Under the pieces are notes generated by a model that saw nothing but the letters and a program-made list of their open reading frames with translations, made no database searches and was not told the DNA's origin. This document shows, piece after piece, positions 32,441 through 40,910 of a stretch of DNA of 64,000 nt (position 1 is the stretch's first letter; each line of letters opens with the position of its first letter). Position numbers and translations under genes: made by a program. The stretch is from Acidimicrobiales bacterium (GTDB taxonomy: Bacteria; Actinomycetota; Acidimicrobiia; Acidimicrobiales; AC-14). The stretch is taken from assembly GCA_025463925.1 (NCBI GenBank), contig JAODBK010000055.1, positions 1 through 64,000 on the forward strand, in the 5' to 3' direction.

Positions 32441-32902
32441 ATGAGCCGTCAGGAGGCCCACGTCCGGATCGAAGCATCCCCCCATGAGGTGTGGCGGGTG
32501 CTGGTCGACATCGATCGCTACCCGCGATGGAACCGGTATGCCACGTCCGCCGTCGGTGACCTGCGACCCGGAGGCGAGGTCAAAATCGTCGTCCCGCTCT
32601 GGAAGGAGAAGCGCGGGCCGGTGAACAACCGGGTCACCGAACTGGTGCCGAACAAGCGCCTGTGTTGGCGGTCCCTGAGCTGGTTCAAGTTCCTCGCGTA
32701 CGGCGTGCGCTGCCGCCACCTCGAGGGCCAGCCGGACGGCTCCACCGTCTTCCGCGAGGTGGAGACGATGCACGGTGCATTCGCCGGCGTGATCCATCGC
32801 CTCCATGGGCCCCATCTGCTGCGCGGCCTCCAAACGGAGTGCGACTCGTTGAAGGCGGAGGTCGAACGACAGAAGTCAGCCGACGATCGCGGGAGGCCAT
32901 GA
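32441..32902 (+). CDS. SRPBCC-family protein
   Basis: 153 residues with the START-like helix-grip fold: VRIEASPHEVWRVLVDIDRY, PRWNRYATSAVGDLRPGGEV, and a C-terminal long helix after FREVETMHGAFAGV. It starts 2 bp after the propeller stop, so it is the last gene of the transporter operon. Members bind hydrophobic ligands or catalyse cyclisation and dehydration; the ligand here may be the imported compound (inference). Confidence 0.88.
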   Translation: MSRQEAHVRIEASPHEVWRVLVDIDRYPRWNRYATSAVGDLRPGGEVKIVVPLWKEKRGPVNNRVTELVPNKRLCWRSLSWFKFLAYGVRCRHLEGQPDGSTVFREVETMHGAFAGVIHRLHGPHLLRGLQTECDSLKAEVERQKSADDRGRP

Positions 32903-33223
32903 TGGGGGCGTCGACCCGTCGGAGCTCCGCCCGTGGTGGTCGCGGTGGACCCCGAAGTCTCCGCTTCTGGTCCACGATCGTCCGCTGCGACCAGGAGCGT
33001 GGCATCGAATGTGACGACGCAATGGTTTTCGGGTCCACCCGCATGGCGTCGGACGCGCCGATAGCGCGCACTCGGCAGAGATGCTTCGTCGGGTTCTTGG
33101 GCGCTTCTACCTCCACCGCAGCGCGTAATCCGCGCTGGTAGGGAGGGAGAAGTAGACCGAGCGGTGATGCCGGATCGGCGCACGCCGGGCGGTGCGAGTG
33201 GCAGTCTGGAGCCGGCGTCGTGG
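32903..33223. other. Intergenic region, nothing recognised
   Basis: About 320 bp between the end of the transporter operon and the convergent histidine kinase gene. Short open frames on both strands show no similarity, ribosome sites or hairpins that I could support. Confidence 0.5.
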
Positions 33224-34069
33224 CTAGGACTCGTCGCGAGGAAGGTCGAGCGTGAAGGTCGATCCCGCCCGCGGATTGCGGGCCGCACTCACGGTGCCTC
33301 CCATGGCTTCGACCAAGCCGTTGACGATGTAGAGACCGAGGCCCGAGCCGGCTACTCCCGTTGCCGGGCCGCGTTGGAACGGCTCGAAGACGGCAATGCC
33401 TTCCGGCACGCCGACCCCGTCGTCTTGCACGGTGATGCACACCCGTTCTTCGTCGGTGCGCAGGCCGATGACGATGCTCGCCGGGGCGGCTGAGTACTTG
33501 ATGGCGTTCTCGATGAGCTGGGCGACGACTTGCTGCAAGGCAACGGCATCCACGTGGACCTGCAAGGTCGCGGGTCCGTCGTAGGCCACCTCGTGACCCG
33601 GCGCCGAACCGTCGAACAACTCGGCTTCGAGCTGAAGCAGCTCAGCCAAGTCGATGGGCTCGGGGTCCAGATTGAGGCCGGTGATCTCGGCCCGTGTCTC
33701 CTCGACCAGTGACTCGGCTCGTCGGCCGAGGTCATCGGCCTGGCGGCGGATCGCGCCCAGCGCGCTGCGGCGCTGGGCGTCGGTGTAGTCGTCCCAACGG
33801 GCGTCGAGTGACGCGGCCCATCCTGAGATGATCGCCAGCGCGCTCTTGAGCTTGTGCTCGTAGGCGCCCAACAAGGTGGTGCGGGTCCGCAGGCGGTCAT
33901 CGGCCGCCGCCGCCCGCCCCTCGGCGACCTCGGCCCGGTCACTTTCCGCCACCGCTCGCCGTTCGGCGAACTCGGCCCGTCGCTCGGCGCGTGTCACCTG
34001 GGCTGCTTCGTCGTCGTCGACGGTCTGGGACAAACGCTCGCTCGAGTCGGAGGGCACACGCTCGGTCAT
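33224..34069 (-). CDS. Soluble sensor histidine kinase
   Basis: 281 residues from the ATG at 34069, preceded by GAGG. No transmembrane helix is present. An Ala/Arg/Glu-rich coiled coil (residues 15-65) leads to the H-box with H72 in AYEHKLKSAL, the N-box QLIENAIKYS, G1 DDGVGVP, F-box FEPFQRG and G2 GSGLGLYIVNG. The coiled coil suggests a cytosolic dimer that senses through a partner or an N-terminal signal. No response regulator gene is adjacent, so it is an orphan kinase. The open frame upstream of 34069 has no similarity. Confidence 0.92.
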   Translation of the reverse strand: MTERVPSDSSERLSQTVDDDEAAQVTRAERRAEFAERRAVAESDRAEVAEGRAAAADDRLRTRTTLLGAYEHKLKSALAIISGWAASLDARWDDYTDAQRRSALGAIRRQADDLGRRAESLVEETRAEITGLNLDPEPIDLAELLQLEAELFDGSAPGHEVAYDGPATLQVHVDAVALQQVVAQLIENAIKYSAAPASIVIGLRTDEERVCITVQDDGVGVPEGIAVFEPFQRGPATGVAGSGLGLYIVNGLVEAMGGTVSAARNPRAGSTFTLDLPRDES

Positions 34070-34366
34070 CGTCGGGCCTCGTCTCACGCTGGAGTTCGAG
34101 AGCGGGGCCGGGGTCCAGGGCGACCAACTCTTGGTCGAGGCTACCGGTGATCGGGGTGAGCTACCCGCCACTGGTCGTTCCGGCACGTTTCGGACCGGGC
34201 GAGCAGCGCAACCCGGCACATCTGATCGTCATCTGCCGATGCGCGGTGGCGCGGCGGGTAGTTGCATCGCGACGCGGAGCCCGCCAGCGCCGCTCGGGCA
34301 TGGCAACCCGGAGGCGTTTCATTACGCTCGCTCCCGGCACCGTCAGTTGGGCGCCTGAGGAGCGGC

Positions 34367-34927
34367 ATGGCCAAGCTGATCTACGTGGCGAATGTGTCCC
34401 TCGACGGCTACATCGAGGACGCGCGCGGCAGCTTCGAATGGACCGCGCCCGTCGACGAGGTCTTCACCTTCATCACCGACCTTGTGCGCCCCGTCGGTAC
34501 CTACCTCTATGGACGGCGCATGTACGAGACGATGGCCGTCTGGGAGACCCAACCTGCCCTGGCTGCCCAGTCGGAGCTCATGGCGGACTTCGCGAACGTC
34601 TGGCAGGCGGCCGACAAGATCGTCTACTCCACGACGCGGCACGTCGTCTCGACCGCCAACACGCGGCTCGAGCGCCGCTTCGACCCCGGTTCGGTCCGCG
34701 ACATGAAGACGTCCGCCGACCGCGACTTGACCGTCGGCGGGCCGACCCTCGCGGCGCACGCGTTCAACGCCGGGCTGGTCGATGAGTGCCAGCTCTTCAT
34801 GCATCCGGTGCTCGTCGGTGGCGGCAAGCCCGCATTCCCCAGCGACGCCGGCATCCAGTTGGAGCTGCTGGAGGAGCGCCGGTTCGGCAACGGTGTCGTG
34901 TACCTCCACTACCGCATCCAGAGCTGA
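34367..34927 (+). CDS. Dihydrofolate-reductase-like (RibD C-terminal) protein
   Basis: 186 residues with GAGGAG four bases before the ATG. The family pattern is complete: KLIYVANVSLDGYIEDARGS, YLYGRRMYETMAVWE, LTVGGPTLAAHAFNAGLVDE, and VLVGGGKPAFP. These proteins have the DHFR/RibD fold and probably bind NADPH, but the substrate is unknown; YwjB-like members are not true DHFRs. This intact gene is a paralogue of the frameshifted one at 15890-16457. Confidence 0.92.
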   Translation: MAKLIYVANVSLDGYIEDARGSFEWTAPVDEVFTFITDLVRPVGTYLYGRRMYETMAVWETQPALAAQSELMADFANVWQAADKIVYSTTRHVVSTANTRLERRFDPGSVRDMKTSADRDLTVGGPTLAAHAFNAGLVDECQLFMHPVLVGGGKPAFPSDAGIQLELLEERRFGNGVVYLHYRIQS

Positions 34928-35030
34928 CCCTGCAGTCGCATGACAACCGAAGACCGCCGGTTTTGGTGCTCGTCAGCGGAAGTCGCTGTCATGGCCGCTG
35001 AGCTTCGTGTCCGACGCGCGTCGGGCCTCC

Positions 35031-36824
35031 TCACGCGAGTTGGAGCACGTGCACGGCCTGCTGGAGGGTGTTGACTCCCCGCACCTGCAGCCGGCGGTCC
35101 CTGACCGAAGACACCTCGTCGGAGGCGACGAGGAAGACCGTGGCCCCGGCGCGCCGCGCCGCGATCGCCTTCTCGTGAACACCGCCCACCGGGCCGACTG
35201 ACCCGTCCGCTTCGATCGTCCCCGTGGCGGCGACGGCGCGGCCCCGCGCGTCGTCCGAGGGGTCGAGCATGTCGGTGATCGCCAGTGCGTACGCCAGCCC
35301 GGCCGAGGGGCCGCCCAGGCCGGAGCGGGCCTGAAGCGTGATGCTGAACGGGAGCACCACGCGCAGGTCGCGCGTGGCGACCACCACACCGATGCCAGTG
35401 CCGCCTGAGACCTCTGGGAGGCGCACTGTGGTCGTCGTCACTGGCAACGTCCGCCCTCTTCGCTCCACGGTCAGGGTCAGGTGCCGTCCGGCCGGGAGTC
35501 CGCCGACGACGTCGTGGAGGTCGGCGACGGTCCTGATGGGTTGTCCGTCCACGGCGGTGATGGTGTCGCCGGCTTTGAGGACTGAGGCTGCCGGCGACGA
35601 CCGGGTGACCCCGATGACTTGGGCACCGCGGCCGACGAGTGTGGCGTGGTAGCCGGCAGCAGTCGCGGCCGCGGCCGCCGCCGTCTGCTGGCTGTCGACG
35701 TAGAGCTGCCGCTCGAAACGGGCGATGGCACCGGGTGAGATGCCCTTGGGCGCGACGTCGCCGGCAGAGAGCACCTCGCGGTCGCTCCGTGCCATTGCCA
35801 GGAGCACCCCGAGGGCGCTCGGCTGACTCAACCGCACCGAGGTGAGCAGGTAGCGGCCGGTGAGCGGCTGAACGGGCACGCCGGTGATCGTGATGTCACC
35901 TCGAATGTCGAAGGATTCGCCCGGCGAGACCACCACGTACGGCGGGTGGTACAGCGCCGCGATCGCCACGGCGAAGGTGAGTGCGACCACCAACCAGACG
36001 CCGAGCCCGCCGGCGCGGCGTCGGGCGGACGGCAATTCGGCGGGAAGCACTCCTTCCGGGATGCGGAGCGCGTCGGGGGTCGGGAGGACGCCGAGCGCGA
36101 TCTCGAGTCGGGCCGCGATTGCCTCCGCATCAGCGGCGCGGATCAGGTACCAGCCGAGCACGACGAACCAGATCCCGCCGATGCCCGCGCCGGTCACGGC
36201 GCTGAGCAGGCCGAGACCGACGAGCAAGGAGCCGAAGGCGCGCCCGGCACCCGCGGCGGACAGCGTCGCTGCGGCCCGGTCGCCGGAGCGCCGCCAGAGG
36301 ACCGCGTGCAGGATCCGCCCGCCGTCCAGCGGCAGCGCCGGCACCAGGTTGAACGCGGCGAGGATCCCGTTGACGCGGGCCAGGTAGTCCGTCACGCCGC
36401 GCACGGCGACTGGCGCTCCGGTCGCGCGGGCCAGGGCGGTGAGTCCGAGGAACACGAGGGCGAGCACCGCGGAGGCGATCGGCCCGGCGGCCACCACGCG
36501 GAGCTCGGCCCTCGGGCTCGGCAGCTCGCCCTCGGTCTTGGACACGCCTCCGAAGAGCCAGAGCGTGATCTCCTGAACCCGGACGCCCTCGCGCAGCGCC
36601 CGCAGTGTGTGGCTCAGCTCGTGGGCCAGGATCGAGCCGAAGAACAGGACGGTGGCGAGCGCGCCCATGGCGAGGTACGTCGATCCCGACTGGCCGGGGT
36701 AGGTGGCCGGGAACAGCGCGCCCGCCAATGTCCAGAAGAAGAACAGGAAGATGAAGAGCCACGTCCAGTTGATCCCGACCGGGATGCCCTTGACGCGGAA
36801 GAGGCGAATGTTGCTGTTCAACAC
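35031..36824 (-). CDS. Fusion of M50 site-2-type protease and PDZ-Lon (S16) protease
   Basis: 597 residues from GTG 36824. Residues 1-300 are an M50 intramembrane metalloprotease: HELSH with H68, E69 and H72, and D167 in LVPALPLDGGRIL, both within hydrophobic helices. A further transmembrane segment near 320-340 (LGVWLVVALTFAVAIAALYH) begins a YlbL-like module with a PDZ domain at about 435-505 that includes VTRSSPAASVLKAGDTITAV. The C-terminal Lon protease domain has the Ser-Lys dyad S507 (GGPSAG) and K552 (HEKAIA). All catalytic residues are present. M50 cuts within membranes and YlbL-Lon cuts outside, so the fusion could process one substrate in two steps (inference). Confidence 0.92.
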   Translation of the reverse strand: MLNSNIRLFRVKGIPVGINWTWLFIFLFFFWTLAGALFPATYPGQSGSTYLAMGALATVLFFGSILAHELSHTLRALREGVRVQEITLWLFGGVSKTEGELPSPRAELRVVAAGPIASAVLALVFLGLTALARATGAPVAVRGVTDYLARVNGILAAFNLVPALPLDGGRILHAVLWRRSGDRAAATLSAAGAGRAFGSLLVGLGLLSAVTGAGIGGIWFVVLGWYLIRAADAEAIAARLEIALGVLPTPDALRIPEGVLPAELPSARRRAGGLGVWLVVALTFAVAIAALYHPPYVVVSPGESFDIRGDITITGVPVQPLTGRYLLTSVRLSQPSALGVLLAMARSDREVLSAGDVAPKGISPGAIARFERQLYVDSQQTAAAAAATAAGYHATLVGRGAQVIGVTRSSPAASVLKAGDTITAVDGQPIRTVADLHDVVGGLPAGRHLTLTVERRGRTLPVTTTTVRLPEVSGGTGIGVVVATRDLRVVLPFSITLQARSGLGGPSAGLAYALAITDMLDPSDDARGRAVAATGTIEADGSVGPVGGVHEKAIAARRAGATVFLVASDEVSSVRDRRLQVRGVNTLQQAVHVLQLA

Positions 36825-36825
36825 G

Positions 36826-37500
36826 TCAGCCGGGCTCGTCGACGCGGCCCGGAGACAGGTGGCGGACGAACCAGTCTCGAGCGAGGCGGGCGACCGGCTC
36901 CAGGGCGCCGGGCTCCTCGAAGATGTGGGTCGCGCCGGGAACGATCTCGAGCCGCGACTCGCCCGCGAGTTGCTGCATGGCCTGACGGTTGAGGTCGATG
37001 ACGATCTCGTCACGCCCCCCGACGATGAGCAGCGTCGGTTGGCGCACCCTGCGGAGCTGGTCGCCGGCGAGGTCCGCACGCCCGCCACGGGACACGACCG
37101 CCCGAACCGAATCCGGTCGTTCCGCGGCGGCGACCAGTGCGGCCGCGGCCCCAGTGCTGGCGCCGAACAGGCCGATCGGGAGGCCGGCGAGGGGCTCGTG
37201 TTCGCCCACCCAGTCGGTCACCGCGATGACCCGCGTCGCGAGAAGGTCGATGTCGAAACGGAGTCGGGCGGTGCGAGCGTCGAACTGCTCCTCCTGCAAC
37301 GTGAGCAGGTCGGCCAGGACGGTGGCGAGTCCGGCGCGTTGCAGTTCGCCGGCGACGTAGCGGTTGCGGGGGCTGTGACGGCTGCTGCCGCTTCCGTGTG
37401 CGAACACGACCACCCCCCGGGCGGAGTCCGGGACGGTGACGTCGGCCGCGACCTCGACCCCGGCGGCCGGGATGTCGAGGGTGCTGGGCATCTGGGTCAT
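36826..37500 (-). CDS. Alpha/beta hydrolase (dienelactone-hydrolase-like)
   Basis: 224 residues. GVVVFAHGSGSSRHSPRNRY forms the oxyanion loop, the nucleophile serine is in GLFGASTGAAAALVAA, the acid is in LLIVGGRDEIV and the histidine is in GATHIFEEPG. This is the family often fused to or found with phosphoribosyltransferases and stress genes in actinobacteria. Substrate unknown. Only 1 bp separates its stop from the GTG of the M50-Lon fusion, so the two are one transcription unit. Confidence 0.9.
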   Translation of the reverse strand: MTQMPSTLDIPAAGVEVAADVTVPDSARGVVVFAHGSGSSRHSPRNRYVAGELQRAGLATVLADLLTLQEEQFDARTARLRFDIDLLATRVIAVTDWVGEHEPLAGLPIGLFGASTGAAAALVAAAERPDSVRAVVSRGGRADLAGDQLRRVRQPTLLIVGGRDEIVIDLNRQAMQQLAGESRLEIVPGATHIFEEPGALEPVARLARDWFVRHLSPGRVDEPG

Positions 37501-37568
37501 GGCGCGCGCGTCCTACCCGGCCGCTGGGGCGGGGTAGCGGTCGACCGCGATGGGCGCCGCTCCAGGCC

Positions 37569-37598
37569 TTGACACGTCTTGGTGACAGACCACATACT
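37569..37598 (+). promoter_or_regulatory. Promoter of the arsR-SRPBCC operon
   Basis: TTGACA at 37569-37574 and CATACT at 37593-37598, 18 bp apart, resemble -35/-10 boxes. The predicted transcription start falls at about 37605, next to the ATG at 37606, giving a leaderless message. The -10 lies in the palindrome at 37590-37621. Confidence 0.65.
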
Positions 37599-37621
37599 TA
37601 GGTAGATGCCTAAGTATGTGG
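37590..37621. promoter_or_regulatory. Perfect palindrome over the arsR start codon (operator)
   Basis: CCACATACTTAGG (37590-37602) and CCTAAGTATGTGG (37609-37621) are perfect 13-bp arms around TAGATG, whose ATG is the start codon of arsR. The right arm also encodes residues 2-5 of the protein. Such a site fits autorepression by the ArsR dimer, which would cover the -10 and the first codons. Confidence 0.8.
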
Positions 37622-37950
37622 GAGCGCTCGACCAGATGTTCCACGCGCTCGGCGACGACAGCCGACGCGCGATGGTCGAACATCTGGCCCGCGGTCCGGC
37701 GTCGGTGACCGAGCTCGCCCGGCCGTTCCCCACGGCACTCCCGACCGTCGTGCAGCACCTTGGTGTGCTCGAGTCCGCCGGGATCGTCACGTCGACCAAG
37801 GTCGGCCGCGTTCGCACCTACCAGCTGGCCACGAAGGCACTCACGCCCGCCGCCGAGTGGATCAGCCGGCAGCAATTGTCCGCCGAGCGTCGACTCGACC
37901 GCCTCGGCGCGTTCCTCACCCGCCCGACCGACAAGGAGACCACGACATGA
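37606..37950 (+). CDS. ArsR-family winged-helix repressor
   Basis: 114 residues: MPKYVGALDQMFHALGDDSR, RAMVEHLARGPASVTELARP and LPTVVQHLGVLESAGIV form the winged helix. No cysteine is present, so it does not sense metals by the classical sites; this is the ArsR type that precedes SRPBCC/AHSA1 genes. It overlaps the next gene by ATGA. Autoregulation is likely through the palindrome on its own start codon. Confidence 0.92.
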   Translation: MPKYVGALDQMFHALGDDSRRAMVEHLARGPASVTELARPFPTALPTVVQHLGVLESAGIVTSTKVGRVRTYQLATKALTPAAEWISRQQLSAERRLDRLGAFLTRPTDKETTT

Positions 37951-38420
37951 CCGAGATCATCGAGCGCAGCCAGACCCACGCGACGTTCACCCTGGAACGC
38001 AGCTATCCGGTGCCCGTCACCGCGGTCTGGCACGCCCTTTCCGACACTGACGCGCGGGACCAGTGGTTCGGGGCCGGCGAGGCGTTCGACGTCCACCAGG
38101 CGTCGCATGACTTTCGCGTCGGCGGGCATGGCCTCGAAGAGGGTCAGTGGCGCGGTGGACCGACGTCGCGATTCGTGTCCACGTACACCGACATCGTCGA
38201 TCTGCAGCGGATGGTCTTCACCTACGACATGTGGGTCGATGACCGACACCTCTCCACGTCCCTCACCACGATCGTGGTGGAACCCGATGACGGTGGGACT
38301 CGCCTCACCTACACCGAACAAGGTGTCCACTTCGACGGGCTCGACACCGTCGAGGGTCGAGAAGAAGGCACTCGAGGGCTGCTCGACAACCTCGGCTCGT
38401 TCCTCGTGGCCAGCCGCTGA
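37947..38420 (+). CDS. SRPBCC/AHSA1-like protein
   Basis: 157 residues with the helix-grip fold: FTLERSYPVPVTAVWHALSD, DARDQWFGAG, and a C-terminal helix with TVEGREEGTRGLLDNLGSFL. The ATG overlaps the arsR stop, giving the common ArsR-SRPBCC pair. It may bind a small hydrophobic ligand; pairs like this often respond to environmental compounds, but the ligand is not known. Confidence 0.92.
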   Translation: MTEIIERSQTHATFTLERSYPVPVTAVWHALSDTDARDQWFGAGEAFDVHQASHDFRVGGHGLEEGQWRGGPTSRFVSTYTDIVDLQRMVFTYDMWVDDRHLSTSLTTIVVEPDDGGTRLTYTEQGVHFDGLDTVEGREEGTRGLLDNLGSFLVASR

Positions 38421-38475
38421 CTCGGGTCAGCTCCACCTCGCGGGCCGGGCCTCGGGCCACTCCTGCGCGGCCCCA

Positions 38476-39612
38476 CTACTCATGGCCGAACCACCGCCGT
38501 CGGCGGGAGGCCGCGAACTCGCGCTTCTCGGCCGCCGATTCGAGCGACGGCGGAGTGAACCGCGCGGTCGGGGCCGGTCCGGACAGGAAGTTGACGTCGA
38601 CCTTGCCGATGGTGTCGCCACCCATCTCGATGTAGCAGATCACCTCGCCAGGAAACGGAGCCGGCGCCGGCCCGCCACCGATGCTCGCGAGCAACACGTC
38701 GGCGACGGTGGAAGCTTCGCCCTCGGCAATGACCCCGGCGCGCGGGACCGGCGCGCTCGTGACGTCGCCCACCGCGTAGACGTCGGGGAACCTCGTTGCG
38801 AATGTCGCGGCGTCGACCGGAACCCAGCCGTCCTCGGTGAGGCCGGCCTCGACCACCACGGCCGGCGCTCGGTGCACCGGGACCGCGAGGAAGAGGTCGA
38901 ACGGGAGCGCGCGGCCGTCCTCGAGGTGCGCCACCTTGGCGACCGGGTCGAGGCTGGTGACCCACGACGCATGCGAGTGCTCGATGTTGCGATCGTCGAG
39001 CAAGCCGAGGATGGCGTTCGAGACGTCGTCGGACACCGGGATCGGCTTGGGCATCGGCGTGACGAGATGGATGGTGCACGCGTCGCGCATCCCGCGCTGC
39101 GTGAGAAAGTCGTGAAGCATGAACGCTGACTCGTACGGCGCAGGTGGGCACTTGAAGAAGCCGCCCAGCACGGCGATGACGACCGCACCACCGTCGAAGG
39201 TCGCGAGCGCCTCGCGGGCGCGCGCCGCGCCCTGCGGCGAGTAGAACTCGTAGCCGCTCTCGACGAGCCCCGGTGTCGCCTCGGGGGCCAGGTCGGCCCC
39301 CAGCGCGACGACGAGGATCTCCGCTTCGTACTCGCCCCCACTCGTCACGACTCGCTTGCGCTCCGGGTCGATGGAGAGCACGGTCTCCTGACGGAACTCG
39401 ACACTCGGCTTGACGATGTCGCGGTACGGCAGCCGGACATCCTCGAGGTTCCTTCGACCGAACAGCACGTCGAGCTTGGTGAACCCGAAGACGAAGCTGT
39501 CGCTCTGGTCGATGAGCGTGACCTCGACCTCATCGGCCAGATCCTCGGACAACCGGGTCGCCAGCTCGAGCCCGCCAAACCCAGCGCCGAGGATCACGAC
39601 ACGCCGGCGCAC
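38476..39612 (-). CDS. NAD(P)/FAD-dependent oxidoreductase (sulfide:quinone reductase/NDH-like)
   Basis: 378 residues from GTG 39612 (a TTG two codons upstream is an alternative). The FAD-binding motif is VVILGAGFGGLELATRL at the N-terminus, and YAVGDVTSAPVPRAGVIAEG near 285 binds the flavin. The second Rossmann motif (VVIAVLGGFFKCPP) is followed by a single central cysteine. Sulfide:quinone reductases carry two or three conserved cysteines; only one is obvious here (FFKCPP), so sulfide oxidation is doubtful and a type II NADH dehydrogenase-like role is possible. It converges with the SRPBCC gene. Confidence 0.9.
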   Translation of the reverse strand: MRRRVVILGAGFGGLELATRLSEDLADEVEVTLIDQSDSFVFGFTKLDVLFGRRNLEDVRLPYRDIVKPSVEFRQETVLSIDPERKRVVTSGGEYEAEILVVALGADLAPEATPGLVESGYEFYSPQGAARAREALATFDGGAVVIAVLGGFFKCPPAPYESAFMLHDFLTQRGMRDACTIHLVTPMPKPIPVSDDVSNAILGLLDDRNIEHSHASWVTSLDPVAKVAHLEDGRALPFDLFLAVPVHRAPAVVVEAGLTEDGWVPVDAATFATRFPDVYAVGDVTSAPVPRAGVIAEGEASTVADVLLASIGGGPAPAPFPGEVICYIEMGGDTIGKVDVNFLSGPAPTARFTPPSLESAAEKREFAASRRRRWFGHE

Positions 39613-39721
39613 GTTCAACGCGGTTGGGGAACGATGCGAATGGACGGTACGTCCGGGTGCGGCACCTTGCTCGCATGTCTGGAGATGAGGTCGGCCGGCG
39701 TGCCGCGACGCGGACGCGAGG

Positions 39722-40681
39722 TCACCAGGCGTACGCCTCGGGTGCCGGCCCGCCGGGCCCGGGAAAGATCTTGTCCAGACGCGCCAGGACGTCGGCGTCG
39801 AGGTGGATCTCGACCGATCGCAGCGATCCCGTGAACTGATCCATGGTGCGCGGGCCGATGATCGGTGCGGTGACCACCGGGTTGGCAAGAAGCCACGCGA
39901 TGGCGACGTCGGCCGGCCGCTCGCCGAGCTCGGAGCACAACTTCTCCCATGCCTCGAGCGTGTCGCGGAGCCACTCGGCGGCCGCCTTCATGCCGTCGGT
40001 CGCGCGACGCCCGTCGCCTTGCCCCACCGAGCCGCCCAGCAGTCCGCTGCCGAGCGGGCTCCAGGGGAGGAGGCCGACGCCGTACGACTCACACGCCGGG
40101 ATGACCTCGAGCTCGATGGTGCGCGTCTTCAGGTTGTAGAGGCTCTGCTCCGACACGAGCCCGAAGGAGTGCCGGCGCGTCGCCGCCTCGTTGGCGGCGG
40201 CGATGTGCCATCCGGCGAAGTTGGAGCTGCCGACGTAGATCACCTTGCCCTGCGCGACCAGCAGGTCCATCGCTTGCCACACTTCGTCCCAGGGCGTGGC
40301 CCGGTCGACGTGGTGCATCTGGTAGAGGTCGATGTGGTCCGTCTGGAGTCGACGGAGGCTGGCTTCGCAGGCGTCGCGGATGTGGCGGGCCGACAGCTTC
40401 GAGTCGTTCGGCCAGTCACCGGCCACGTTGCCGTACACCTTGGTCGCGAGGACGACTTTCTCGCGGCGGCCGCCGCCCTGCGCGAACCAGCGGCCGACGA
40501 TCTGCTCGGTCTCGCCGCCGCCATACCCGTTGGCGGTGTCGAAGAAGTTGATGCCGGCATCGAGCGCGGCGTCCATGATGGCGAAACTGTCCGGCTCGCT
40601 CGTCTGCGGCCCGAAGTTCATCGTGCCGAGACACAACGGGCTGACGAGCACGCCGGAACGTCCGAGGTGGCGGTAGTCCAT
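39722..40681 (-). CDS. Aldo/keto reductase
   Basis: 319 residues, (beta/alpha)8 barrel. The catalytic tetrad is visible: Asp and Tyr in FFDTANGYGGGETE, Lys in VVLATKVYGN and His in YQMHHVD. The C-terminal NADPH-binding loop is PIIGPRTMDQFTGSL. The subgroup is the YhdN/Tas-like bacterial AKRs of broad carbonyl specificity. It lies about 110 bp upstream of the flavoprotein on the same strand. Confidence 0.93.
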   Translation of the reverse strand: MDYRHLGRSGVLVSPLCLGTMNFGPQTSEPDSFAIMDAALDAGINFFDTANGYGGGETEQIVGRWFAQGGGRREKVVLATKVYGNVAGDWPNDSKLSARHIRDACEASLRRLQTDHIDLYQMHHVDRATPWDEVWQAMDLLVAQGKVIYVGSSNFAGWHIAAANEAATRRHSFGLVSEQSLYNLKTRTIELEVIPACESYGVGLLPWSPLGSGLLGGSVGQGDGRRATDGMKAAAEWLRDTLEAWEKLCSELGERPADVAIAWLLANPVVTAPIIGPRTMDQFTGSLRSVEIHLDADVLARLDKIFPGPGGPAPEAYAW

Positions 40682-40910
40682 GACTGCCGACCCTATGTGC
40701 TCAACGCCGCGGCGCGCGCCGCCCCCGATCGCTGCTCGCGATGTGCGAGGGGAACCGGCGTCGACTGGCGCCCGTGCCGGCCGCCCGGACGGCGGCCGGC
40801 GGCACCGGGCGCATTGCCAGGGTTCTTAGACGGTTCTTGTCCTGTCCTCAGGTTCGCCTCACCCGCGCGCCGGATGCTCGGTCCAGGTCGAGATCGAAAG
40901 GACCGTTGTG

